Origin: Candidatus Krumholzibacteriota bacterium
GTDB lineage: Bacteria; Krumholzibacteriota; Krumholzibacteriia; Krumholzibacteriales; Krumholzibacteriaceae
NCBI GenBank assembly: GCA_030613345.1
Contig: JAUWMD010000102.1
Coordinates: forward strand, 1-8,650
Direction: 5' to 3'
Length of the DNA stretch: 8,650 nucleotides
A program made the position numbers and the translations under genes. This document shows positions 1 to 6,031 of this stretch, in pieces (positions within the stretch are counted from its first letter, which is position 1; each line of letters starts with the position of its first letter). Under the pieces are notes generated by a model, which had not been told where the DNA came from, searched no databases, and saw only the letters and a list, made by a program, of their open reading frames with translations.

Positions 1-89
1 GAACATTCGTTCCCGAGCATGACTACGAAACATGCACAGTGCCCGACGGCTCGAAGGTCGGGCTCTTCCACCTCGCACACGGCGGCTGA
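1..89 (+). CDS. C-terminal end of an unidentified protein (5' partial)
   Basis: Frame 3 of the plus strand is open from the window edge to a TGA at 87-89, giving about 28 residues that end in DGSKVGLFHLAHGG. Third codon positions are almost all G or C, as in the clear genes of this window, while the other two plus frames look less gene-like. The fragment is too short to assign to a family and no function is claimed. It converges on the minus-strand barrel gene, with only about 24 bases between the two stop codons. A 7-bp GC-rich stem-loop (41-63) lies inside it. Confidence 0.55.
   Translation, partial: TFVPEHDYETCTVPDGSKVGLFHLAHGG
41..63. other. GC-rich stem-loop near converging 3' ends
   Basis: GCCCGAC (41-47) pairs perfectly with GTCGGGC (57-63) around a 9-base loop. 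It lies about 50 bases beyond the stop of the minus-strand barrel gene and inside the end of the plus-strand gene. Neither strand has a T-run after it, so it is not a standard intrinsic terminator. It could still protect or end the minus-strand transcript. A second, weaker stem (ACGGC/GCCGT, 79-95) lies next to it. Confidence 0.25.
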
Positions 90-113
90 GGCCGTTCCCA
101 GGCCCGATACGAC

Positions 114-866
114 TTAGAAATACATGCTCAATCCGACGACAACCGTGCCTGCCTGGAGTGACCAGTCTCCGCTGGTGATTTTTCTGAATTCCTCGGAGGA
201 ATAATAATCATCTATCACTTCCATCTCGGTGTATCTCGATCGATAGGTAGGGGTCGACTGATATTCCATGTGAAAACTGATTCTCCTGGTGGCGAACCAT
301 TCCACCCCGACAGCACCCTTCAGGCCGGCCGACCAACTCCTGCTATAATAGGACGACCGGTACAGCTGTGAAGATCCTGAGTCGTATTGGACTGTGTCCC
401 TCTCGTGCTCCCGATCAGACCTGCTGAAAGATATCACCGGGCCAAGTCCCCAGAAAAAATTGATATAGGAATCCGGCCATGGATACATCATATACAGCAA
501 TTTGACAGTAACGCTCTGTCCGCTGGTCTTGTTGAACCCGTCAGATTCATTCTGCAGCGTATCATCCACACTGCGCTTTGATTCGCTGTCGTCTTCGTTC
601 ACACTCAGGCCTATGTCAAAACCGAGCCTCAGGGCCGTTTTGCGTGACCAGTGGCGCTTGAGGGCTATACCCAGCCCTTCGAACGGTTTTGGAACGATAT
701 CCTCGTCTATCTGGAACATCAGGGCCCACATGCCGGGATGGAGCGCGTTATCACGGGATTTATCGACTCTCAGCGAGTCTGCCGCGCCGGCATGAGAAAC
801 TGCCGGCACCGCCGCAAGTGCAAGGCCCAGGCACACTAAAAACCTCAACCTGATTAATGAATTCAT
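114..866 (-). CDS. Probable outer-membrane beta-barrel protein
   Basis: The start at 866 gives 250 residues and is chosen because GGAGAGG sits just upstream (871-877) and a typical signal peptide follows: basic start (MNSLIRLRF), hydrophobic core, and likely cleavage near residue 26 after SHA. A start at 926 would overlap the upstream gene and put 20 residues before the signal peptide. The mature protein has alternating polar and hydrophobic stretches, many Tyr, Ser and Arg residues, and short amphipathic strands (such as TVKLLYMMYPW and SAGLKGAVGVEWF). It ends in GLSMYF, the terminal aromatic expected of a BAM-assembled barrel. The size suits an 8-10 strand barrel. No exact family is recognised, so porin, receptor or structural roles all remain open. 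It is the last gene of the transporter-DUF2914 unit, 34 bases after the DUF2914 stop. Confidence 0.75.
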   Translation of the reverse strand: MNSLIRLRFLVCLGLALAAVPAVSHAGAADSLRVDKSRDNALHPGMWALMFQIDEDIVPKPFEGLGIALKRHWSRKTALRLGFDIGLSVNEDDSESKRSVDDTLQNESDGFNKTSGQSVTVKLLYMMYPWPDSYINFFWGLGPVISFSRSDREHERDTVQYDSGSSQLYRSSYYSRSWSAGLKGAVGVEWFATRRISFHMEYQSTPTYRSRYTEMEVIDDYYSSEEFRKITSGDWSLQAGTVVVGLSMYF

Positions 867-900
867 TACACCTCTCCAAACAAAAACCGGCCCGGACAGA

Positions 901-1305
901 TTACTCATCGACGGGCTTGTAGACAAACTCCCTGCTCAGAAGCACCTTTTCGTCCGGCCCCAGGATGTCGACGCGCCAGGCGCCCGCCCAGGCGGGCAGC
1001 ATCTTCTTCGAACTCCACGTCCTCCACGATGCAGACTTGATCGTAAGGTCGACCCTGGCCTTCTCTTCATCGCCGTAGTACCAGACGTGGGTGACATCGA
1101 GCGTATCGGCCGCGCCGTTTATCCTCGTGTAGCAGTATATCCTCTCGGCCGTCTCGAAGAACTGCGTGCTCTCCCCAACCGGCAGCCTGTCCTCGATACC
1201 AGTGCAGAAGATCATTTTTTCGACTGTCAGGCTGTCTTCCTGCGCAGTCGACGAAACGGATGCGACCATTATCAAAACAGCCGCGATAACGAGTGTGCGT
1301 CTCAT
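901..1305 (-). CDS. Secreted DUF2914 domain protein
   Basis: 134 residues. GGGAGG lies upstream of the ATG. An N-terminal signal peptide (MRRTLVIAAVLIMVASVSS) probably ends near residue 21. Residues 25-132 fit the DUF2914 family as I know it: a first strand with FCTGIEDRLPVG, then ERIYCYTRI, then HVWYYGDEE, then SWRTWSSKKMLPAWAGAWRV and a closing DILGPDEKVL strand. Two Cys residues (34 and 58) could form a disulphide if the protein is periplasmic. DUF2914 is thought to be a small beta-rich domain of unknown function, often exported or attached to membrane anchors. The gene lies 44 bases after the cotransporter and 34 bases before the barrel gene, so it is probably co-transcribed with both and works in the periplasm. 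A role as adaptor or sensor between the two is inference only. Confidence 0.85.
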   Translation of the reverse strand: MRRTLVIAAVLIMVASVSSTAQEDSLTVEKMIFCTGIEDRLPVGESTQFFETAERIYCYTRINGAADTLDVTHVWYYGDEEKARVDLTIKSASWRTWSSKKMLPAWAGAWRVDILGPDEKVLLSREFVYKPVDE

Positions 1306-1349
1306 CTCAACCTCCCTTTCTGTACCTTTCTAACCGGTCCGTCCGGCCG

Positions 1350-3578
1350 TCACACGAGGCTGCCGGAGAACCTGCTCGCGTTTCTTACGAATATGACGGA
1401 GCCCAGTCCCTCGGAGAACTGGATGAGCCAGTCGGCGTATCCATCCAGAGCATCCTTCTCGGGGATCATCAGTCCCATGAAGACGAGATCGGCCCCGATG
1501 CTGCTTACAGTTATTATATCCTCGATCGAGGTGTCAGGCGGCCTCAGAATCACCTCGGCCTCCGCCTCGATGCGCACAGATTCGATCAGCTCGAGCAGGC
1601 TCTCGATCTGCGCTACCCTCTCCTCCTCGCTCTCGACGATCGAGTGTATCTTGATCCGCGACTTCTCCCAGGCGGTGTTCATCCGCATCATGTGGGCGAG
1701 CAGGAGCATCAGGTCGCCGTTGTTCTCCAGACCTCCCCACCACAGATCGATGCGCCTGTTCAGTCTTATCTTCTGAATGTGCCTGAGCCTGCATATCAGC
1801 GTGTTCTTCTCGATCTTCGAGATCGTGCGCATGATCTCGAGCTCGGCGACGAGCTTCTCCTTCTTCGCCGGCCAGCCGAACATCAGCGTGTTCGAGTGAA
1901 GGCCCGCGATCCCGTTGGCCTGCGCGATGTTGATCACTCCAGTGACAATATCAGGGGCCACATAGACCTCGCAGAACCCGACGAGGTTCTTCGACTTGAG
2001 AACGCGGTTCATCTCGGCGCCCTCGTGGTCGATGTCGATGTCGAGCTCGAGGAGATCCCCCTCGATGATCCTCGATACGGTCACGATCCCGTGGTGCTGG
2101 TTGAAGCAGTTGGCGATGTATATCAGGTCCGCTTCCTTATCCACGTCCTCGGTGAAGGCGATTATGTGCGGCCGCCAGTTGCGAGAATCTGGGCGGTGCT
2201 TCTTGAGCTTGAGCAGCGCGAACCTCGCCAGCGACATGTATGCGCCTGCCCTGACGTCCCCCCACCTTTTTTCCAGCGTCCTGCGCCGCAGGTACATGAA
2301 AAGTATCACCTCGATAAAAACCGCTACGAGACAGGCCAGGGGGTTGAGAAGAAACATCACGAACAGTGCGCCGGCCGATCCGATCAGGGAAACATACCAC
2401 GGAACGTCTATCGTCGGTCTGTACGACGGATCGCCTACGAGCTTCTCTACGGCGGCGCTGAGATTGATGATCACGTAGAGAGTAAGGAACAGGACCGTAA
2501 CGTACTGCGCGACAGCGTTGAGGTCCCCCAGCAGGACCGCGGAGAGGGCCAGAGCGCCCGTGATCCATGTCGCGATCGTCGGCTGCCCGCGCGTCGATAA
2601 CCTTGACAGAAACCTCGGCGCGAGGCCGTCCAGCGAGAGGGCCTGCAGGACTCTCGGGCCCGAGAGCACGCTGCCGAAGGCAGAGGAAAGGATCGCACCC
2701 CACATCCCGGCGAATACCAGGATGGGCCCGCCGATGCAAATCAGTGTCCACGCCTGGACGCCTCTCGAGGCGAGGGTGTCCCTGCTGATCGCTGACGTGA
2801 TCGAGAAAAAGAAAGGCACGGCCAGGTAGACCACCGCCCCGGTCAGCACAGCGAAAAGTGTGCCCCTGGGAATGCTGCGGCTCGGGTCCTTCAGGTCGCC
2901 GCTCATCCCAATTCCGGCGGTGAACCCCGTCACCGCTGGAAAGAAGACGGCGAATACGTACCAGAACCCTTCGGGCGCCGTCCTGTATGTGGCGACGACC
3001 TCGGGTACGCGCAGGTCGCCCCTGCTCAGCACTCCGATAAAAAGGGCCAGAAGCGAAAGCCCGACTGCGATCATGATCGGGACCTGGAGCTTCAATGCGA
3101 GGGAGGCGCTCTTTCCGGATAGTATCGTGATAACGATGATAATGATCGCCGCGAGAAACTGCACCATGAAGACCGGTACGGCCCCCCATGCGGCGGGCCA
3201 CAGTACGATGATCGCCTCCGACAGACCGAAGCTGTAGAATGTGATGCTCAGCGTCCGGCACAGGTAGAGGGGGATCCCGATCGCGCCGCCGAGCTCAAGA
3301 CCAAGGCTATGCGCGATCATGAAATACTCGCCGCCTACGCCGACCCGCATATTCGTAGCGATCGCCGAGGCGCTCAGGCCGGTAATGAAGGTGATCGAGC
3401 TCGCTATGATGACAACAACGATGGTGAGCGGCAGCCCGAGGTTGCCCACGACCCAGCCAAACCTAAGATACATGATCAGTCCGAGGATCGTCAGCACGCT
3501 CGGAGTGAAGACGCCGAGGAAAGTGCCGAACTTCGGGGCCTCCTCGACCTGACCGTTATCGTTTCCATGTTCGCTCAT
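1350..3578 (-). CDS. SLC12-like cation-chloride cotransporter (APC superfamily)
   Basis: 742 residues from the ATG at 3578. Residues 18-430 form about 12 membrane helices with SLC12 signatures: FGTFLGVFTPSVLTILG (18-34) then YLRFGWVVG (37-45), SAIATNMRVGVGGEYFM (71-87), and VTGFTAGIGMSGDLKDPSRS (216-235). The cytoplasmic tail (about 440-742) resembles the SLC12 C-terminal domain, with RPHIIAFTED at 469-478 and IDLWWGGLENNGDLMLLLAH at 610-629, the counterpart of the eukaryotic ID.WW..DDGGL.LL region. Known relatives move chloride with Na+ and/or K+, or amino acids in some prokaryotic members; the ion set here cannot be read from sequence. A frame extension to 3668 was rejected because it runs through the promoter (3594-3622) and looks non-coding. 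The Shine-Dalgarno is weak (AACAGG). The gene heads a unit with DUF2914 and the barrel. Confidence 0.9.
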   Translation of the reverse strand: MSEHGNDNGQVEEAPKFGTFLGVFTPSVLTILGLIMYLRFGWVVGNLGLPLTIVVVIIASSITFITGLSASAIATNMRVGVGGEYFMIAHSLGLELGGAIGIPLYLCRTLSITFYSFGLSEAIIVLWPAAWGAVPVFMVQFLAAIIIIVITILSGKSASLALKLQVPIMIAVGLSLLALFIGVLSRGDLRVPEVVATYRTAPEGFWYVFAVFFPAVTGFTAGIGMSGDLKDPSRSIPRGTLFAVLTGAVVYLAVPFFFSITSAISRDTLASRGVQAWTLICIGGPILVFAGMWGAILSSAFGSVLSGPRVLQALSLDGLAPRFLSRLSTRGQPTIATWITGALALSAVLLGDLNAVAQYVTVLFLTLYVIINLSAAVEKLVGDPSYRPTIDVPWYVSLIGSAGALFVMFLLNPLACLVAVFIEVILFMYLRRRTLEKRWGDVRAGAYMSLARFALLKLKKHRPDSRNWRPHIIAFTEDVDKEADLIYIANCFNQHHGIVTVSRIIEGDLLELDIDIDHEGAEMNRVLKSKNLVGFCEVYVAPDIVTGVINIAQANGIAGLHSNTLMFGWPAKKEKLVAELEIMRTISKIEKNTLICRLRHIQKIRLNRRIDLWWGGLENNGDLMLLLAHMMRMNTAWEKSRIKIHSIVESEEERVAQIESLLELIESVRIEAEAEVILRPPDTSIEDIITVSSIGADLVFMGLMIPEKDALDGYADWLIQFSEGLGSVIFVRNASRFSGSLV

Positions 3579-3593
3579 AACCTGTTGGCCACG

Positions 3594-3622
3594 AATATAT
3601 TTGAAACAGGGTGTCGTGTAAA
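3594..3622 (-). promoter_or_regulatory. Sigma70-like promoter of the cotransporter unit
   Basis: On the minus strand, TTTACA (3617-3622) and TATATT (3594-3599) are separated by exactly 17 bases, a close match to the sigma70 consensus. Initiation about 7 bases downstream would fall near 3587, leaving a leader of only about 9 bases before the ATG at 3578. The mRNA would then be nearly leaderless, in keeping with the weak Shine-Dalgarno. It probably also drives the DUF2914 and barrel genes. Confidence 0.6.
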
Positions 3623-3689
3623 GGACGGTAATACGGGGTAAACGGCGTAAACGGACGAGGATTGACACGCGTTATCGGGCTATTTCTCA

Positions 3690-3715
3690 AGACATTGATT
3701 ATCAATCACTTGTCT
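3690..3715. promoter_or_regulatory. Palindromic site, possible operator
   Basis: ATTGATTATCAAT (3694-3706) is a perfect 13-base palindrome around a central T. It is flanked by AGAC (3690-3693) and GTCT (3712-3715), which pair if a 5-base insert is allowed. It lies in the 148-base gap between the small membrane protein and the cotransporter, about 70 bases upstream of the promoter -35. The GATTATC core recalls half-sites of Fur-type boxes, but the match is partial. It could be a regulator site or a chance AT-rich palindrome. Confidence 0.3.
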
Positions 3716-3726
3716 CGTCGGTCGGG

Positions 3727-3963
3727 TCATCCCCGGCCGGAATCCTGGACATCTTCGGACTGCTCGAACCTTCTCTTCACCCTGCGGCTCCGGGCCGCCA
3801 CTGCCAGCGCTGCCGCGCACCCGATAACCACCCCGGCGACGACGCCGATAATGGTCCACAAGAAGAGGTTATCCGTTATCACCCCTGCTGTCAGTCCCGC
3901 CGCGGCACCGAAGAGAAAGCCATATCCAATGCCGGCGGTGAGTTTTCCGATGGTGCTCTTCAT
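3727..3963 (-). CDS. Small glycine-rich two-helix membrane protein
   Basis: 78 residues. A strong AGGAGG lies about 8 bases before the ATG at 3963. Two hydrophobic helices (about 9-29 and 35-57) are rich in Gly and Ala with regular small residues (GIGYGFLFGAAAGLTAG; GVVAGVVIGCAAA), a glycine-zipper pattern that favours tight helix packing. A basic stretch RSRRVKRR (58-65) and an acidic-polar tail follow, which suggests both ends lie in the cytoplasm. There is no enzymatic motif and the family is not recognised. A TATAAT at 4025-4030 about 60 bases upstream suggests it has its own promoter. It lies between the DUF523-DUF1722 gene and the cotransporter. Confidence 0.7.
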   Translation of the reverse strand: MKSTIGKLTAGIGYGFLFGAAAGLTAGVITDNLFLWTIIGVVAGVVIGCAAALAVAARSRRVKRRFEQSEDVQDSGRG

Positions 3964-4024
3964 AAAGCGATCCTCCTGTCGCCGATCGTCACTCCGTTCA
4001 GGACCTTCTCCGGACGGCCTGAAG

Positions 4025-4030
4025 ATTATA
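4025..4030 (-). promoter_or_regulatory. Perfect -10 box upstream of small membrane protein
   Basis: The minus strand reads TATAAT here, about 60 bases before the ATG at 3963. No convincing -35 lies 16-19 bases upstream, so a promoter at this site would rely on an activator or be weak. The surrounding gap (3964-4074) shows nothing else I can support. Confidence 0.4.
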
Positions 4031-4074
4031 CAGCATAAAGAGAAGTACTCCTACGGAATTGGGGAAGCGCCTTT

Positions 4075-5022
4075 TCAGACGTGGTTCCTCAACATCAGCT
4101 CGTGGGGCTGCGGATCGAGATAGTACTGGTCCTGCAGGTATTCCGGCCTGTATTTCCTTACATAATGATTGAGCAGGGTCACCGGCACGACGAGCGGCAT
4201 CTGCCCCTTATTGTACCTCTCGATCACCTCGAGCAACTCCCTCTTCTCGTCGCCGCTCAGGACCTTCTTGAAATGCACCATAATGTGCATCAAGACATCT
4301 GTATTCTTCCTCACCGTTGCGAGCAGCTTCAATCCGTTCATCAGTGTTTCGATGTAGCTGCCGTACAGTTCCACCGGGCGTTCCTTTCCGCCCCGGGCCA
4401 CGAGGGCGCCGAGCTCCGTCAGAGCCTTCCTGCTGTGCGAGAGGATCAGCAGCTTGTGCCTCGCGTGAAACTCGGCGAGTTTCTCCGCCGTCCTGTCCGA
4501 CGATTCCATCCTCCGCCACCGGTCGTATGTGAAGATGCGTTCGATGAAGTTCTCACGCAGTCTGTTGTCGTGAAGGCGGACATCGTCCTCCACCGGAAGC
4601 ACGGGGAACCTGTCCATGAAGGCGCGGGCAAAGAGACCCGTGCCCTTTCTTGTACGCGATCCGGTTTCATCGCAGACCTTCACGCCCGTCATCCCCGAGC
4701 TCGGAGATCCGCTCTTGAAGATGAACCCGCAGAGTTCCTCCTTCTCGAGCCCGCGCAGCCGCTTCGCCGACCAGCTCTTCATCCTCTCCGTATGGTCTAT
4801 GAGGGTATTGCGCGTGATAAGTCGCGGGTCTCGAGGATCGCCGACCAGCCGCATCGCCTCTCTCGGGATACCGAGGCCGCATTCCGCCTCGGGACATACG
4901 GAGACGAAGTCTACGTATCTGCCCAGTCTGTCCCTGATGAAACTGTCGTGCTTGTGCCTGCCATCGTACCTGACCTTCTCCCCGAGCAGGCATGAGCTGA
5001 TTCCCAGTCTGATCTTCTTCAT
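4075..5022 (-). CDS. DUF523-DUF1722 fusion protein (TudS/YbgA type)
   Basis: 315 residues. Residues 1-150 are a DUF523 domain: SSCLLGEKVRYDG (9-21), VCPEAECGLGIPRE (42-55), GFIFKSGSPSSG (99-110) and KGTGLFARAF (126-135). DUF523 includes the [4Fe-4S] thiouracil desulfidase TudS. Residues about 188-315 are DUF1722, the domain of E. coli YbgA, with HARHKLLILSHS, KKVLSGDEKRELL, the NKGQMPLVVPVTLL segment and a terminal PQPHELMLRNH. LRENFIERIF (155-164) links them. Cys residues are at 11, 43, 48, 98 and 117. The motif I recall as SPSCG reads SPSSG here (Ser109), so the cluster ligands need checking. The ATG overlaps the stop of the STAS-like gene (ATGA), implying translational coupling. A role in desulphurising thiolated bases is inferred from the family; the substrate is unknown. 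Confidence 0.88.
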   Translation of the reverse strand: MKKIRLGISSCLLGEKVRYDGRHKHDSFIRDRLGRYVDFVSVCPEAECGLGIPREAMRLVGDPRDPRLITRNTLIDHTERMKSWSAKRLRGLEKEELCGFIFKSGSPSSGMTGVKVCDETGSRTRKGTGLFARAFMDRFPVLPVEDDVRLHDNRLRENFIERIFTYDRWRRMESSDRTAEKLAEFHARHKLLILSHSRKALTELGALVARGGKERPVELYGSYIETLMNGLKLLATVRKNTDVLMHIMVHFKKVLSGDEKRELLEVIERYNKGQMPLVVPVTLLNHYVRKYRPEYLQDQYYLDPQPHELMLRNHV

Positions 5023-5378
5023 CCGCTCTTCAGCCAGTCGATCGCCTCAGATTCCGAGTTGAAAAGATGGAGCGGAATCCCGCGGTTAACGCCGACCGTC
5101 TCGCCGAACTGCAGCTTTTCGACCAGATCCCTTTTTGCCGGGACCAGAACTGCCATCTTCAGGGAATGGGGAAATTTGCTGGTCAGCTCAAACACGTCGA
5201 CAATGCTCGGCATGGAATCGCAATTGCGGGCATCCACTAGCAGAAGTTCTATACCTGTCTCCCCAGACAAACGGGAGATCGTCTCCATCGATTCAGCCAC
5301 CTCTTCCCTGGATGCCGAATCGTGAACCTGGAGTTCCATGATTCCGATTTCTTCGTTTACCGTCAGCTCGTAAGACAT
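5019..5378 (-). CDS. SpoIIAA-like / STAS-fold protein
   Basis: 119 residues from the ATG at 5378, with a GGGAG-type Shine-Dalgarno about 10 bases upstream. The open frame reaches 5663, but the extra 95 residues cover the zinc-ribbon gene and look non-coding. The pattern fits the SpoIIAA-like (STAS/SEC14-type) family: an opening strand pair (YELTVNEEIGIMELQVHDSA), a helix (REEVAESMETISRL), strand ELLLVDARNCDSMPSI (44-59), a helix, strand HSLKMAVLVPAKRD (71-84), then a helix and the closing PLHLFNSESEAIDWLKSG. No membrane segment or signal is seen, so it should be cytoplasmic. The family is linked to regulation and lipid or nucleotide binding, but no ligand can be assigned. It follows the zinc-ribbon gene by 32 bases and overlaps the DUF523-DUF1722 gene by 4. 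Confidence 0.75.
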   Translation of the reverse strand: MSYELTVNEEIGIMELQVHDSASREEVAESMETISRLSGETGIELLLVDARNCDSMPSIVDVFELTSKFPHSLKMAVLVPAKRDLVEKLQFGETVGVNRGIPLHLFNSESEAIDWLKSG

Positions 5379-5410
5379 TCTCTCGCTTCTCCCGTTACCG
5401 GCACAATCCG

Positions 5411-5647
5411 CTATTTCCGGCTCTCTGTCCTCTCTACTACATGCAGGATTATCCCGCCACATTCGGGGCACCTGTCGAAGACGTTCGAGAATACACCGAA
5501 CCATGCGAGCAGATTTGCGCCGCTCTCCGGGCCTTTGCGCGTATGACCGCAGCCAGTGCATCTTATTACCCGCGAGTCGCCGACAACACCGTCCTGCAGG
5601 ACGAGCAGATAAACCAGCCCGAGGAATACAAGGACCCCTGCAGCCAT
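5411..5647 (-). CDS. Membrane-anchored zinc-ribbon protein
   Basis: 78 residues from the ATG at 5647, chosen because GGAGAG lies 8 bases upstream; the frame stays open further upstream but without a good start. Residues 1-18 form one hydrophobic helix (MAAGVLVFLGLVYLLVLQ). The rest is soluble and holds two Cys pairs: C30-T-G-C33 and C60-P-E-C63, the second in the typical CPECGG knuckle. The spacing fits a zinc ribbon. Which side of the membrane the ribbon faces is not clear. It does not match a named family that I know. It is the first gene of the unit that continues into the STAS-like and DUF523-DUF1722 genes. Confidence 0.75.
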   Translation of the reverse strand: MAAGVLVFLGLVYLLVLQDGVVGDSRVIRCTGCGHTRKGPESGANLLAWFGVFSNVFDRCPECGGIILHVVERTESRK

Positions 5648-5707
5648 CGTCAGAACTCTCCATTCATCCGGTCGTGAACGGACCTTCTCTCTTTCCAGAA
5701 CAGGACG

Positions 5708-5739
5708 ATTGTAGCACAGATAAGGACCCACAATGTAAA
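5708..5739 (-). promoter_or_regulatory. Possible extended -10 promoter of zinc-ribbon/STAS/DUF523 unit
   Basis: The minus strand has TGCTACAAT (-10 TACAAT at 5708-5713 with the TGn extension). TTTACA lies at 5734-5739, but the 20-base spacing is too long for a good -35, so the extended -10 would carry most of the activity. It lies about 60 bases before the ATG at 5647 in the 131-base gap after the DUF6868 gene, the only sizeable gap in this part of the run. Confidence 0.4.
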
Positions 5740-5778
5740 GCACTGTTCGATATTTACGACTCCGCTCATACCCGATCC

Positions 5779-6021
5779 CTAGGCGATGATGCGAAGGACG
5801 AGGTACGGAACCAGGTTGAACACAAATACAGCCGCCTTGTATCCCACCATCACAGTATAGAGGATCTTCCCGATCTCCTCCGGCGGGACATTGAACATCC
5901 TGCCGTGCAGCCTGTAAGTCCAGCTCCGACCGAGGGTGATGAAGATCAGGAAAATGAACATCATCCCCCAGTTCAAGAGTGTACACCAGCCGAAAAAGGC
6001 CCGTATCATCTCGACAGTCAT
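5779..6021 (-). CDS. DUF6868-like two-helix membrane protein
   Basis: 80 residues. Very strong Shine-Dalgarno (AAAGGAGG, 4 bases before the ATG), which runs into the TAA stop of the preceding gene. The layout matches the small DUF6868 family as I remember it: MTVEMIRAFFGWCTLLNWG opening, a first helix (about 9-30), a central RLHGRMFNVPPEEIGKILYT segment with the conserved His-Gly region, then a second helix (about 55-77) with GYKAAVFVFNLVPYLVLRI. The function of the family is unknown. No catalytic residues are evident. It is translationally linked to the repeat protein upstream. Confidence 0.7.
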   Translation of the reverse strand: MTVEMIRAFFGWCTLLNWGMMFIFLIFITLGRSWTYRLHGRMFNVPPEEIGKILYTVMVGYKAAVFVFNLVPYLVLRIIA

Positions 6022-6031
6022 GATTCCTCCT

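Noticed and set aside
79..95. ACGGC/GCCGT hairpin at the convergent gene ends as a terminator
   Set aside because: Only 5 base pairs and no T-run; too weak to call.
1293..2600. Long plus-strand open frame (435 codons) opposite the cotransporter
   Set aside because: It is antisense to a clear SLC12 gene. The product is rich in Arg, His, Asp and Pro with no domain, as expected for a shadow frame in GC-rich DNA.
2137..3261. Minus-strand open frame of 374 codons inside the cotransporter
   Set aside because: Same strand, different frame; Arg-rich with no membrane segments, while the overlapping frame carries the SLC12 motifs.
3579..3668. 30-residue N-terminal extension of the cotransporter
   Set aside because: It passes through a good promoter and does not look like a cotransporter N-terminus; MSEHG at 3578 is the better start.
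3662..3690. Plus-strand TTGACA (3662-3667) as a promoter
   Set aside because: No -10 at suitable spacing and no plus-strand gene downstream.
4081..4995. Plus-strand open frame (304 codons) opposite DUF523-DUF1722
   Set aside because: It mirrors the real gene almost end to end, has no ribosome site worth noting, and its composition is that of a shadow frame.
5379..5663. 95-residue N-terminal extension of the STAS-like gene
   Set aside because: It overlaps the zinc-ribbon gene in another frame and looks non-coding; the ATG at 5378 has its own ribosome site.
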